A DNA stretch of 14,851 nt. Source: Oscillospiraceae bacterium (GTDB lineage Bacteria; Bacillota; Clostridia; Oscillospirales; Acutalibacteraceae). The notes beneath the pieces are model-generated. The model was not told the origin of the DNA. It saw only the letters and a program-made list of their open reading frames with translations, and did not search any database. Below, one piece after another: positions 14,674 through 14,851 of the stretch. Numbering within the stretch: the stretch's first letter is position 1; each line of letters begins with the position of its first letter. A program made the position numbers and the translations under genes. The stretch is taken from positions 1-14,851 of the forward strand of contig JAQXMV010000132.1 of NCBI GenBank assembly GCA_029013165.1, read 5' to 3'.

Positions 14674-14851
14674 ATGAAAACAGTATTTGAAACCGCAAAA
14701 ACAAAAATGACCAAAACCGAAAACGCCTTAAAGGTGGAGTACGGTGCCATTCGTGCCGGCCGCGCCAATCCGCAGATTCTTGACAAGGTTACCGTGGACT
14801 ATTACGGCACCCCCACACCCATCAATCAGCTGGCATCAGTTGCTGTTGCCG
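14674..14851 (+). CDS. frr: Ribosome recycling factor, N-terminal part (3' end outside window)
   Basis: Ribosome recycling factor works with EF-G to split the ribosome after termination. 59 codons and one base are visible of a protein that is normally about 185 residues. The visible part matches the start of the family: a first helix with MTKTENALKVEYGAIRAGRA (12-31), then NPQILDKVTVDYYGTPTPINQLASV (32-56). The Arg in the RAGRA block is a conserved ribosome-contact region. ATG at 14674 is preceded by GAGAGG (14658-14663). The gene is cut by the window edge. It follows pyrH, its standard neighbour across bacteria, which supports the call. Confidence 0.97.
   Translation, partial: MKTVFETAKTKMTKTENALKVEYGAIRAGRANPQILDKVTVDYYGTPTPINQLASVAVA

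Overview
The window is an ordinary stretch of chromosome from a low-to-mid GC Gram-positive bacterium. It is most likely a gut-type Clostridia member near Oscillospiraceae/Ruminococcaceae. Support for this comes from strong AGGAGG-like ribosome binding sites, near-consensus sigma-A promoters with 17-bp spacers, a DUF4830-type membrane-anchored protein, a PcrA helicase with a large insertion after Walker A (which I associate from memory with this group), and gut-type GH13 and GH28 enzymes. Coding DNA is about half GC and the spacers are AT-rich. I see no phage, transposase, CRISPR, tRNA or rRNA. No spacer exceeds about 165 bases.

Layout. (1) 1-1410: 3' two-thirds of leuS. (2) 1538-1714: rpsU, a 58-codon gene with its own perfect-consensus promoter and its own terminator. 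(3) 1850-4173: an M24 Xaa-Pro-type peptidase and the ribosome-associated GTPase hflX, 11 nt apart. (4) 4175-4666, minus strand: a DUF4830 membrane-anchored protein meeting hflX tail to tail with one base between them. (5) 4741-7538: a cytoplasmic GH13 alpha-glucan hydrolase translationally coupled (ATGA) to prmA, the ribosomal protein L11 methyltransferase. (6) 7539-7703: a spacer with a palindromic repeat-like element and a terminator usable from both sides. (7) 7704-8174, minus strand: a YbaK-type aminoacyl-tRNA deacylase, divergent from (8) 8340-13762: pcrA helicase, a secreted LCAT-like lipase/esterase and a GH28-like beta-helix protein, with short spacers and no visible terminator between them. 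(9) 13873-14851: pyrH and the start of frr, a classical pair, behind a good promoter.

The common theme is translation: leuS, rpsU, hflX, prmA, the tRNA-editing protein and frr. Carbohydrate and lipid enzymes are interspersed in the operons. I did not find a convincing undescribed multi-gene system. The points most worth following are the GH28 protein whose usual GHG and RIK active-site motifs are replaced, the secreted lipase with a hydrophobic C-terminal tail, the PcrA insertion, the palindromic element downstream of prmA, an exact 11-bp direct repeat around the pyrH promoter, and the one-base gap between hflX and its convergent neighbour.
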